64,000 nucleotides of DNA from contig NC_134374.1 of NCBI RefSeq assembly GCF_035582795.1, forward strand, positions 24,629,798 through 24,693,797. The letters are read 5' to 3'. Position numbers and translations under genes: made by a program. The notes beneath the pieces are model-generated. The model was not told where the DNA came from. It ran no database searches and was given only the letters and a program-made list of their open reading frames with translations. Of this stretch, positions 1 to 10,720 are shown in pieces; the first letter of the stretch is position 1; every line of letters begins with the position of its first letter. This DNA comes from Mycteria americana. Taxonomy: Eukaryota; Chordata; Aves; Ciconiiformes; Ciconiidae.

Positions 1-85
1 GCTGCCTGCGACTCCTGCCCAGGACGCGCTCCGGGAAGCTCGCCAGCTCTTGCATGCTAAAAACCAGCCTTACTTTATATTTAGC

Positions 86-111
86 AAAAAAAAAAAAAAA
101 AAAAAAAAAAA
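86..111 (+). repeat. Poly-A run, 26 bases
   Basis: An uninterrupted run of 26 A. The sequence before it is not a retroposed gene that I recognise. It may be a retroposon tail or a plain mononucleotide tract. Confidence 0.9.
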
Positions 112-410
112 GACGCAGTCCCGCACGGTGCTGGAGGAAGGAAGATAAGGCAGCGGTTCTCCTTCCTCCCCGGCCACCCAATGGAAAGGCCATGCTTTAT
201 CTGGTGAAGGCAGGGCTGCCCAGCTCCTGCTGCCGAGTGAGGGGGCACGGCACCAGGGACAGGGTTTTTAAGAAATAAAGCAGCAGTTTAACAGCAGAAA
301 GCGTGGCCAAATGGCCCCGGGTGTGAGCAAGGTGATGGCCATCCCGGACGGGCTGCAGTGCTTCACTGGCGGGTTACGCCTTCCCACTTGTAAACCAGCT
401 TTTTAATCAT

Positions 411-510
411 AATTTCCGCTAGCTGGTAAAAAATCATTCATAGTAATAATAATAATAATCAGAATTTCTGCTAACTGATCAAAAGTAATTCATGGTAGTA
501 ATAATAGCAA
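411..510 (+). repeat. Imperfect tandem duplication, period about 52 bp, with (TAA)n
   Basis: The segment starting at 411 (aatttccgctagctgg, then attcatagtaataat) recurs with several differences starting at 463 (aatttctgctaactga, then attcatggtagtaat). Each copy ends in a TAA-rich tract; the first holds a short (TAA)n at 444-459. The divergence suggests an old local duplication. No function is evident. Confidence 0.65.
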
Positions 511-2340
511 TTTTGCCATCCTTTGCACCATTGATGCAATTCTAAGTGAAGGACTTGATGAGGCTCAATGAGAGACGCCGACCAAAACTGAACGCCAAAT
601 CCTACATTTTCGCAAGAGATTTTTCATAGAAATGCACTCAAGCACTATAATATTATACGCAAATATTCAGGAGGTCAGGATACTTGGAATATGCCATAAT
701 TATCACAGCTCTGTCTACTGCTCTAGGCTTTCAAGGGTATTAAATCGAATTTACGCTGTACCTGAGCGAGCTGAGCCCTTGGTCGCCGATTACGGGAGTT
801 GGTTGGGAAATGCATGCGTGCCTCCTGTTAACACAGACAGCTTTAATATTACTCAAACAGCAAGAAACACGCTCTCTCCGCCCGGCACCGCCTGCCCTTC
901 CGCTCCCCCTCGGGTGACGCTCGATGTACCTGTCCGCAGCGTTACAGCATCGTGAGGTTATTACAGAAGAACGGGTGGAAATTAAGGAAGGGCAAATATT
1001 AATTTCCCAATAAGTGACTTTGCTTTACTTTGCCACAAGATGGAGCCTTGAGATTAAACCATTTGTTTGAGGGTTGATTGTTATTTAAGACAATTAAGCC
1101 ACATTTAAAGATGCATGTTTAGTTTTCTCAGATGACTATCTGTGTTTTTTTAATGAATCATATTTTTCATCATCTCTTATTAGTCAGATATGAGGAAACT
1201 CTGAAGACTCTGCCAAAATAGGTGCCACTCTGGCGTAACTCAGTAGAGGAAGATGTTGAACAATGTGGCTTTTCTTCTTCAATAAGAAATCATACTCCGA
1301 TACCATGCGATATTCTGGGAGGGGACGAGATGGTAGAAGAAAGAGCACTTTGTGGAAAAGCTGAGGCATCAACGAGGGATAAAAGGAAGATATTTGGGAG
1401 GCAGAAGGGGTTTTTTTCCTCATTTGCCTTCTGGTTCAATTTTACTTCTGCAAAATCCCCTAGTTATATATCCCACAGTTATTTCTGAAGAATGATAGAA
1501 AATTATCAATGCAAATATTTTGCTGAGTTTCAGCATTTGATATCAGCAGCAAAATTTAAGAGACAGCTGTCCCAGCAGCATATTCCTCCCTGACCTTTGT
1601 CAACAGGCACTTCCCCAAAATATAAAGCCTACATATATAAATTTCATGTCTCTTTTGATTTCACTTCCCTTCAGCCTGGAGGGATTGAACATTTTGTTTT
1701 GTAAGTGCTTTTCTGGTGGGTTGTCTTCTTTTTTCTACTTGAAGTTATTGCGGAAAAACTGGGAAAAGAAGTGAGGTTTGGATTTTCCTCTGAGGGCACC
1801 TGAGCTCTAGAAAAGTCTCCGAAAGTGGGTTTTACAGGGGAAAAAAAAAATCTTCTGTATGTGGGCGTCACCGCTGAGAGCAATAGTTGCATGGCTCCAG
1901 CGGTTCCCACTCCTGCAGGGACTTGGGCCAGCAAGGAGAAGAGCTGGAGGAGAAAAAGCCAAATTTTGAACCCAACTCAGCAGAAGGCAGGGGCACGATA
2001 AGGGTCCTGTCCTCTCTGTGTGCTTTTTTGTGGTTGGGACTGACAAGGAAATGACTAAATTCAGTGAGAAGAAGGCAGATTGGCAAGTGTTGTCGAGTAG
2101 ATAATAAGGTTATTAATAACCCCCTCTGCTCCAGTCTTTGCTGGGAGCCAGGGCTCGCCTGGCTCGCTGTAAGAGAGCAGTGCCGCCTGTTCGGTGGGGA
2201 CTGTCCCCCTCAGTAAGGATCCGAGCATGGCTGCCCGTGGTGTCAAAGAGCTAATCCACCAGACCCCAGGCAAGGGTCTACTGTCTGTGGACCTCTTGTC
2301 ATCCTCACACCTCTCTCTGGTCTCCTATTTCCACCTGTGC

Positions 2341-2387
2341 ATGGATCCCAAAGGAATGGGATGGATCCCAAAGGAATGGGATGGATC
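2341..2387 (+). repeat. 20-bp tandem repeat, about 2.3 copies
   Basis: The 20-base unit atggatcccaaaggaatggg occurs at 2341-2360 and again unchanged at 2361-2380. The first seven bases of a third copy follow. This is a small minisatellite seed. Confidence 0.9.
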
Positions 2388-5129
2388 AACAGCCTCCCTC
2401 TTGAATTCCACCCTTAGCATCACTTCGTGTCTAGATCAGAGCAGAGCAGCAAAGGCCTGAACCCCAGCCACGTGCTACAGGTGGAGAGAATGAGGTGCTG
2501 GATCAGCACGTCCCTGGCCACGGTCAACCCGATACCGGGTTTCACTACTCCAAACTTCCCAGTACTCCGCGACTCAGTCTGCCGACATCCTTTCAGCAGA
2601 ACTGCTGGGAGCCCGCTGCCTGTCGCCCTGCCGAGGAGCGGGCAAATTTACCTGGCCAGTTTTTCATACGGAATGTGCCACGGTCCCCTGCTCGTCGCAA
2701 GCCAGCAGCACAAGCTCAGGAGCGTGGTTATGCTGCGAGAGGCTGGGAGGGGAACGGGTACCCTGCTAGAGCTGCAGCGGAGGCAGCATCAGGCAGGCTT
2801 CCTGCAGGCAGCTGCCTACCCTGCCCTGCAGCAGGTCCAGGCGTTGGGCAATCCCTCTCCTGGGAGCTCCACCCTCGGAGAGGGCTTTGTCTTTTTTAGA
2901 TAAAAAGCCAACACCCTTTCATGTGGTTTCTTGTACCAGCTCCTTTTTATGAAAAAAAAAAAAAAACAAAAAACCAGTTGTAAATAATGACTCAGTTATA
3001 CCTGTACCTAAAACATCCTTTTCAGGCGTTGTAAATAATTTCTTTCCCTTTATCTGTTTTCTAATTGCAAACGTCAGTGCTTCCTCAGTACGACAGGGAC
3101 TCAAGGAGACAGCGATGTGCTTGAGTACACTGAGGATACTTCCCTAGCATAAACCGGGCTCCGAAACTGCCCTCAGTCCAATGCTGCCCGGTGGCTGCAA
3201 TAACTTGCACAAAGGATCAGAACGGATATCTGCAGGGTAGAATATTTTTAAAGAGCAGTGGATTTCACATTACAGCAATACTTCCTTCCCTCTTCCCCCT
3301 TCCCCTCGCCCTGCCCTGCACCCCTTTCCCTCTCGAAGGGAAGAAGACCCCACTTGGTCTTCTTGCCTCCCCAGCTCTTTCCCATGCCCAGCACTTTCCC
3401 AGCCCCTCCTGTCCTGCTGTTCAGCCCGATTAAAACACGGTGAGCAACTTTACTATGAAAACAACAATCTGTGCAATATCTTTAGCGGAATGACCGTCTC
3501 CAATGTCTGCATGATGGAAACCAGGACTGAGGCTGCACCTTATCCTCTTAGTACGGTAATTGAACAGAAACTGGCCTCAGTTTTAATATTAATTTTCAAT
3601 AAGTCTTGAAATGAACCAGACACAGTTCTGCTAATTAAGGTGAAAAAGCAGCTCATCCAAGAAATTGAAGCAACGGTCTCAGCAAGCAATTCCAGAGACA
3701 TATCTATTTGTTATATTATGCGTATTTATTATTCCCAGGAGGTTATACAGAATATAAGTGGAAGAATTCCTAATGCCATCATTAAATTCAGTGGCATCTT
3801 TTCATATCAGCAAATACCACCCAACTCTGCTGAATGAAAGTAGCTAAATTTCAGGAGAGTGCTGATGCACACTTGTCACAGGGTTAAATTTGGATTCAGG
3901 ATGGCATCATCTCCAGGTCTCCAGCATAGGACACAGAGTAAGGGGGACACAGTAGGGGAGATCATGTCCTTCACTAATGGGAATATTCACTTGGGAAGAA
4001 GTAGAAGAAAATAACCTAGAAATAAGGTCATCGTTCTCCTGACAGCCCCATGGGAACCTCAAGTAGTGCTGAGGCTGAACTAATTTTCCTGCTGAGCATG
4101 ACAGGCGTGTGGATGCCACTTCACATGACAGCAAGAGCAGCAGGCTGCTAACAGTGGAAGCAGCTCTAATTTCTTTGGAAAATATTAGAAATCCCAAGAG
4201 AAGAGTCTGTGAAGAGTCTTTAGCCCTTTGGGCAAATGGTCCCATGTGAATTCCCAACACTTGGATTTCAAGATTATCATTGCATGAAACTGGGACATAA
4301 TTTGGTTCCTAGTTTATCTGAGCATTACCAAAAGATGAAACATTGCGCCATAACTGTTGAGAACTGTATTTCTCTGTGATGCAATCCTTAGAGAAGTGGA
4401 AGTAAACACACTGCTACCTCTGCGTGGTTCTTCCTTTAGGGCGACTGCACTGCCACCTCCAAGAAATGGGTCCGAGCACTAAAACGACTGACACTAGAAA
4501 GAGCTACCAAAATTTGCAGAAGAACAGAGATTTGTTTACTCAGACAAAAAGGTCACATTCCTGGAAACCCCTCATCCTGTACACCCAGTTGCATAGCAGA
4601 GGAACAGCCAAGAGTTAGAACTAGGGCAGTGGGAACATGACCTCCTCCACACCAGTAGAGTTAAGAGACCTGAAGGTACAAAAGGAATGGAAATGGTGTC
4701 AAGGAGCAGAGCCCACACATCCCAACACAGGACTTTGGGTGTAAATATTCCAAGCCGTCCATAATACGGTTGATTTTTTTTTAAATACTAATTATATGAA
4801 CCAGAAACTCAGAACATTTTACTTAACCACTGTGTTCACTGTTAAATGATAAGGTAATATTGCTGTGAGTTGGACATTCCTGCTTGTTCACCTCATTAGC
4901 GAGCGACTGGTCTGACTAAAGCCCATATTGCATTAATACATAACGCCTAAATAGCCTTGAGAAGGGGTCAAAAATGGCCCTGGGGAGGACTGCTACCTAT
5001 GAGCAGAAGAAGTGTCGTGTTTGAGAATAGACACGATCCAGTGAGAGGGAGCAGACGACTAGACACGTGTAGTGGCGGCCTGGCAGAGTGGCTGATGCAA
5101 AGAGCAGCAGAGCCTCAGCCCAGTGGGAT

Positions 5130-6165
5130 GTGAGTAACCTTTGGGCCAGCAGAAACCCCTGAGGTACGGCAGGGAAAAGTGCCAGGTCCCGCACGTGGGC
5201 CGGGAAAAGCCCCTGACCTGGGAAAGGCTGGCTGAGAAGCTGCTGGGTGAGAAGCAGCCCTGCGGGGAAGGACCTGGGGATTACAGCAGATGCCAGGCTG
5301 ACCATGAGCCAACAGCGTGCTCTCATCTTGAGTAAGGCAAACCACAGACTGGGCTACATCAGGATGAGGGAAACTCTTATCCCCTTCTACTCGGTGAGAC
5401 CTGGAGGCTGCATTCGGCTTTATTGCAATAGGCGTAGGGACCTCCTGCAGCTCAAGAAGGACGTAAGAGACACTGGAGAGGACCCAGTGAAGAGATACCA
5501 AAATGGTCAGGGGCGCAGAGCTCCTGACCTACAGCGAGAGGCTGGTGGGTAGGGACCTCCTGCAGCTCAAGAAGGACGTAAGAGACACTGGAGAGGACCC
5601 AGTGACGAGATACCAAAATGGTCAGGGGCGCAGAGCTCCTGACCTACAGCGAGAGGCTGGTGGGTAGGGACCTCCTGCAGCTCAAGAAGGACGTAAGAGA
5701 CACTGGAGAGGACCCAGTGACGAGATACCAAAATGGTCAGGGGCGCAGAGCTCCTGACCTACAGCGAGAGGCTGGTGGAGCTGGGCTTGTTAGCCTGAAG
5801 AAGAGGAGGCCGAAGGGTGACCTAAGAGCTGCCCACAACTATGTGAAGGGCAGTTACAGAAATGTCAGAACCAAACTCCTGTCAGCAGTGCCAGAGGAGA
5901 GAAACAAGGTGTAACAGCCACAAAGTGTGGCTTAGGAGGCACAGGTGAGACATTAGGGGAAAACAATCAGTAGGAAGGTAGTGCAGTACTGGACTAGGTT
6001 ACCCAAGCAGGTTGAGGAGTCTCCGTCCTTAGTGCTTTTCCAAGATTCATTTACACAAAACCCGATCTAATGTTGGTGATAGTCCTACTTTGAGTGGGAG
6101 GTTGGACTGAAAAACAACAGAATTCTTTTCCAACAAATATTCCCATGTTTCTATGATCTTAAATT
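5130..6165 (+). mobile_element. Degraded CR1 LINE, 3' portion, plus orientation
   Basis: The sequence follows the typical avian CR1 3' region. In order it shows a 'gacctggggattacagcaga' block, a 'ctgaccatgagccaacagcg' block, a 'ggtgagacctggagg' block, a 'cagctcaagaaggac' block and a 'cctgaagaagaggaggccga' block. Next come an 'aactatgtgaagggc' block and a terminal 'ggttggactga ... ttctatgatct' near 6110-6160, resembling the CR1 end. Only remnants of the reverse-transcriptase end and 3' UTR remain; it is truncated at the 5' side as usual. The left boundary is uncertain and could reach about 5030. Divergence from the remembered CR1 pattern is high, so the insertion is old. It carries the 115-bp triplication listed next. 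Confidence 0.85.
5434..5778 (+). repeat. 115-bp unit triplicated in tandem inside the CR1
   Basis: Three head-to-tail copies lie at 5434-5548, 5549-5663 and 5664-5778. By direct comparison copies 2 and 3 are identical. Copy 1 differs at one base (cagtgaagag against cagtgacgag). The unit is itself CR1 sequence and flanking CR1 sequence continues on both sides, so this is an amplification after insertion. The near identity shows it is much younger than the CR1, or recently homogenised. The unit is not a multiple of three, and nothing suggests coding. Confidence 0.95.
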
Positions 6166-9100
6166 CAGGCCAATGCGCATGTCTTTAATATTAAACTTGG
6201 TAAGATTTCAATATATCCTGAACTGCTTTCCTTAAAAAGTCTTTCTTTCTGAACTGGGGGGCTTCATACAAAAGTGCAATAGAAGAAAACTACCATTTTT
6301 TAGGGATTTCTTAATCCCACTCCTTCAAAACGCAAATGCTATTCACTCTGCTGTCTGCTGGAGAGCCAACACATTCAAAAATAGCATCGCATGGGGTCCC
6401 ATCAAAGACTTCTAACATCACCAGGTGTCTCCTCAGCATGAAGAGATTTCTTAGAACAGGAAAATAAAGTACTGCAAGTTATTTCCCGTATCATGATGTG
6501 ATATCTATCATACAAACAGAAAACACTTTCTGCAGTAAAACCTGTAGTCTGTAATGTAAAAATGCTGTAGACAGTAGATTTTCTTTCCCTTAAAATCAAA
6601 AGCCATCTTCTCGAAACAAATGCATTTAAAAAAATTAACAATTTTGTTCGTATCTGTTTTGACAACATGATATTTCATATATTCATTAAACTTAGTTTGT
6701 GTTAAGCATGCGCTTGTGTCTGTATGAGAGCGCATGTGTTGATCATGTTTCTTCCTCTCTGCACTGTAAAGAGGAAACTCGCGTGTGTGTGTTTGTGTCC
6801 GTACGATCACAGGCTCCTTCCTTGCTGCGTTGCAAAGAGGAAACGCAAGCTGGGCTTGACAGCCTGCGCCTTTCAGAACCAGCTTTCATCTTCACCCAGG
6901 AGCAGGCACCGCAACTTTCTTGAGGCTTTGCCTCTCGGAGCTGTGGGTCCCTTTGCTCACAGATAAATACCGTAACAGGATACCACTGTCACCTGTTCTG
7001 CTCCTTAACAGCAAATCTGCACCCCGTTGCAAAACTTCTCTGACAATCTGCAGAAAAAAAAAGGCAACAAATCTCTTTAACTGACAATATTTGTACTCCA
7101 AGCTGCTGTTAGGACAGGTGTTCTGCGGTATTTCTATTTTTGACAGTATAGGCTTCACACAGATGAAAAGGGACACCTGTATTCTAAAAAAATGCCCATA
7201 GGAGTAGACGAGGGTGAAGGCAGGTTCATTTTCCATAAGTGCTTCTTTTTCAAAAGTTCACGTTATTTCATTAGGTGAAAGAAAGCAAAAGGGCAGTGCA
7301 ACTGGCTGCAAAAATCGGTAAGGTATTCTTTCTCAAAGGGTGATTTTTGTTAGCGTTAATGGACTGAAGTTCGGTAGGTAAGGTGATACAATAAAACATT
7401 TTGTTCTTTAAAGCTCTTATAAATTAGTTATATTGCCATGATATCTAAAATATATACTTAGTCTTCTTTAGATAAAAAGTGACAGAAAGCAGGGTGTTAT
7501 TTGCAGGAAAGCTGTCTCTAGAATTGCACTATACCTTTTTACTAACTACACGCTATTGGTTCCAATTCTGATATACCTCTGCATGATTAACAAAACTCTG
7601 CTAAAGCCCTTCAAAGATTCACCCGTGATTTTTCACCCCGGCTCCAAAACCTTTTATAGCCTCTTAGTGCGGTGCTCAGACTGGGTGCCTAATTACATCA
7701 TCCTGTAAATAAGAAAACTCTCCAGCTGGAATGTTGTCTCGCTATAAAACCTTTATTAATGTCCTATTAACAGGTATAGCTACTCTATATGCAAGTGGCG
7801 TGCATGCAACACACACGGATGTAAACAACCAGACCAAACCAGAGCTCTTGTTTCCTCAGCTTTTTTCAGAACTGTGTCTTCACTGGAAGACTTAAACGAT
7901 GTTAAACTGATGGTGTGCCCACACAGCACCCATTTCTGTAGTTTAGGAGTACCGTCTCTATAGGTACTATTTTTATTAAGCCAGGAAAGAGCTGCCCCTG
8001 TGTGCACAGCCCTATCAACACGTTGCAAAGTAAACCCACACATAACAAGTCAAACAAGCTACACCAGTCAATGCACGGGTTTGACAGCACGGCAGGGATC
8101 TCTGCCAACACAGCTCTGTTGATCTGGGAACATCTTCACACAGCCGCGGTGTACGTACAGCTCGGGCTTAACTGCACTGGTAGGCAAGCCCATGCCGAGT
8201 TCAGCACAGTTTGGGACAGCATAGCCAAACAAGATGTACCCGTGTCCACCCTCGTCATTAAACTAAGTTCAAACTACGACCGTGGTCACAAGCATGGTCA
8301 GCACTGGGTTGTTTTGCTGCCGTTGATAAGAGGCTGGCCACCGCAGCAATGCCTGCTGAGTCTCGGGCGGCGGGGTGTAGGTGTGGGCTCTGCCGCTGCC
8401 GCGCTGCATTCCAGCAGGCTGGCCGAGACGTCACCCCGCAGCTCTCACTAGCAAGCAGAGATTAGGACACAGAGAAAATGCCAAGGATGGAGGGGTGGGG
8501 TTAACCCCAGCACTTTCCCATTTAGGGTGTGTAACAAGTAACAGCCCCTGATCAGCCCATGGTTCTTGCTCAGTCCGGGGGTCCTCGCCTACCGCAGCCC
8601 CAGGCAGGTGAACTCGCAGCATGGTGCCGCCGAGCAGCGGAGCGAAGTGAGCCTCAGCCAGCCCACCTTGCCAGAGGGAGAATCGCGGGGGCATGCTGTC
8701 CGTAAGGGTGGTTTTGGGGGGAAGCGTGCCTGAAAGGAAAAAGGGGGAACCCGAGATGACACCCCTCGATGCCAAGGTAAACATTAATCTGTGTCCAAAA
8801 ATGGGTATTTGGTCAGTTCAGTAGAAAATAGCTTGGGCTTTGAGTGTTTATTGTTCTTCCTCTAGTAGTAGTGTTTAGCAACGGTTTTTTAGACCTGCCA
8901 AGGCTCTGGGGTCCTCGTGTATCTCTGGGGTAATTCTGCTTGCCTCGCTGCAGTGACACCAGAGGTGAATTTGGCCCTTTAATCGTTCGGGGTGGCTGAT
9001 CACTCTGGGCGTGCTGCTTGCTCGGCAGATTTTCTGGAGGACTGGAATTTCTTGTGGAATTCCGTTCTGTGAGGCAAGGGCTGTGTGGGCAGCGAGTCCT

Positions 9101-10149
9101 CCCCAACACCAGCCTGAGCACAGTCATTACAGGATGTGCTCTTGACGTCGTTGCGTAATCGGTAATCACCTCTTCGTCTCTGTCTCCTTCAGGCTCACTT
9201 TTCTGCTCATCACTTCCACAGTTTGTCACCGAGTCAAAATGGACTCACGACTTTCCCCTGAATGTAAATAGCCTGAATGTAAATAGAATGTTCATATTTT
9301 CCATTGAACCAATATTCCTGCTACAGTATTTTGTAACAAGGCAATCAGTAGAAGGGAGTAACGTATGCTTTCTTTGCCACAGATATTAATCTAATACTGC
9401 CACAGCACAGGCAGTAAGGGAAGTCAGTGGAGCAAACACAGTAATCGCTGCCCAGAAACAGAGCTCCTCAGTCAAGGCCCCAAATTTATCTCAACCCAGT
9501 GGGAAAAAAACTTTCCTCTACAAACATTTACATTGGCAGCTCTCAGCATGACAGTTCGTAGTCTGATGTACAGATAGATTCCTCATCAACAGCCTTATAA
9601 ACAAGAGCGAGGCAGAAATGCAAAAGAGGTCCGAGGGTCATTGATTAGAGAAGGAAGGCAGGCAGCAAACATCAGAGCTGGAGAGTGAGGGCAAACAGGC
9701 CGAGGAGGTGACGAAGGAGGAAGTCTTAGCAAGAGAGATGGAAAAGGAGTGGAGGCAAAAAGTAGAACTTCAGACATCTGGATAAACATAAAACGTCAAA
9801 CTTGCAGGTCTCCTTTCGTAAAGGAGAAAGTTTGTAGTTTCTCTTTCATTTTTAACAGTCCTACGTGACGCACTTATTGTTTACCTTTTGTTGCCCTTCT
9901 TTCAGTAATTATGCTACTCATAAAACAAGTTAATCAATAGATATAGTGTATATTTAAAACTATTATTAATTACATGTACTAATTATTGTTTCTTTACGTG
10001 TGCTACCTTGAGTCTGGGCTGGGGCTCAACTGTGCAATGCTCCGTGCGGGTGTAATGTTCTGCGCAGGGGACAGCCCTTGGACCTGGGAACTTGTGCAAT
10101 GGGCAGGGAGAGTGTGAAGCTCATGCTAAGCGCAGATGCACTTCAGTAC
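6166..10149. other. Intergenic, no gene recognised
   Basis: Mixed-composition non-coding DNA without a recognisable protein, RNA gene or repeat family. A small direct duplication of cctgaatgtaaatag with period 15 is at 9257-9286. Open frames up to 149 codons (8002-8451) match nothing I recognise and are probably chance. Confidence 0.55.
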
Positions 10150-10715
10150 TGTCCTGGTTTCAGCTGAGATAGAGTTAATTTTCTTTATAGTGGCTGATAT
10201 GGGGCTACGTTTTGGATTTGTGCTGAAAACAGTGTTGATAATACAGAGATGTTTTAGTCGTTGCTGCACTGGGCAAGGACTTTTCAGCTTCCCGTGCTCT
10301 GCCAGGGGCAGAAGAAGCTGGGAGGGGACACAGCCAGGACAGTTGATCCAAACTGCCCAAAGGGACATTCCAGACCATAGGGCATCATGCTCAGCATATA
10401 AAGCTGGGGAAGAAGAAGGAAGGGAGGATGTTCGGAGTGATGGCGTTTGTCTGCCCAAGTCACCGTTAGGCGTGATGGAGCCCTGCTGTCCTGGAGATGG
10501 CTGAACACCGGCCTGCCCATGGGAAGCCGTGAATGAATTCCTTGTTTTGCTTTGCTTGCATGCGCGGCTTTTGCGTTCCCTATTAAACTGTCTTTATCTC
10601 AACCCACGAGTTTTCTCACTTTTACTCTTCCGATTCTCTCCCCCATCCCACTGCGCGGGGGAGTGAGCGAGTGGCTGCGTGGTGCTTAGTTGCCGGCTGG
10701 GACTAAACCACGACA
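10150..10715 (+). mobile_element. Solo LTR of an avian endogenous retrovirus (ERVL-like)
   Basis: A 566-bp element begins TGTCCTGGTTTC and ends AACCACGACA. It is bordered on both sides by the same 5 bp, agtac (10145-10149 and 10716-10720), an exact target-site duplication. It has the parts of an LTR: a TATA box (TATAAA, 10397-10402) and a polyadenylation signal (ATTAAA, 10582-10587). No internal retroviral region adjoins it, so it is a solo LTR, the usual product of recombination between two LTRs. The sequence matches a family I recognise as common in bird genomes; I assign it as ERVL-like from the 5-bp duplication and do not give a Repbase name. The clean ends and intact duplication suggest a moderate to young age. 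Confidence 0.9.
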
Positions 10716-10720
10716 AGTAC

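Larger units (their letters stand above)
1..5129. other. Intergenic, no gene recognised
   Basis: No open reading frame here resembles a known protein. The longest (158 codons near 2.4-2.9 kb) lies in GC-rich sequence and overlaps another frame. The stretch holds only simple repeats and small duplications, listed separately. From human gene order, the next gene to the left would be TBX22; none of its exons is visible. Confidence 0.6.

Noticed and set aside
5247-5914. Open frames of about 100 codons with repeated LLQLKKDVRDTGEDP-like segments
   Set aside because: These are CR1 LINE sequence and its 115-bp triplication, not a repeat protein gene.
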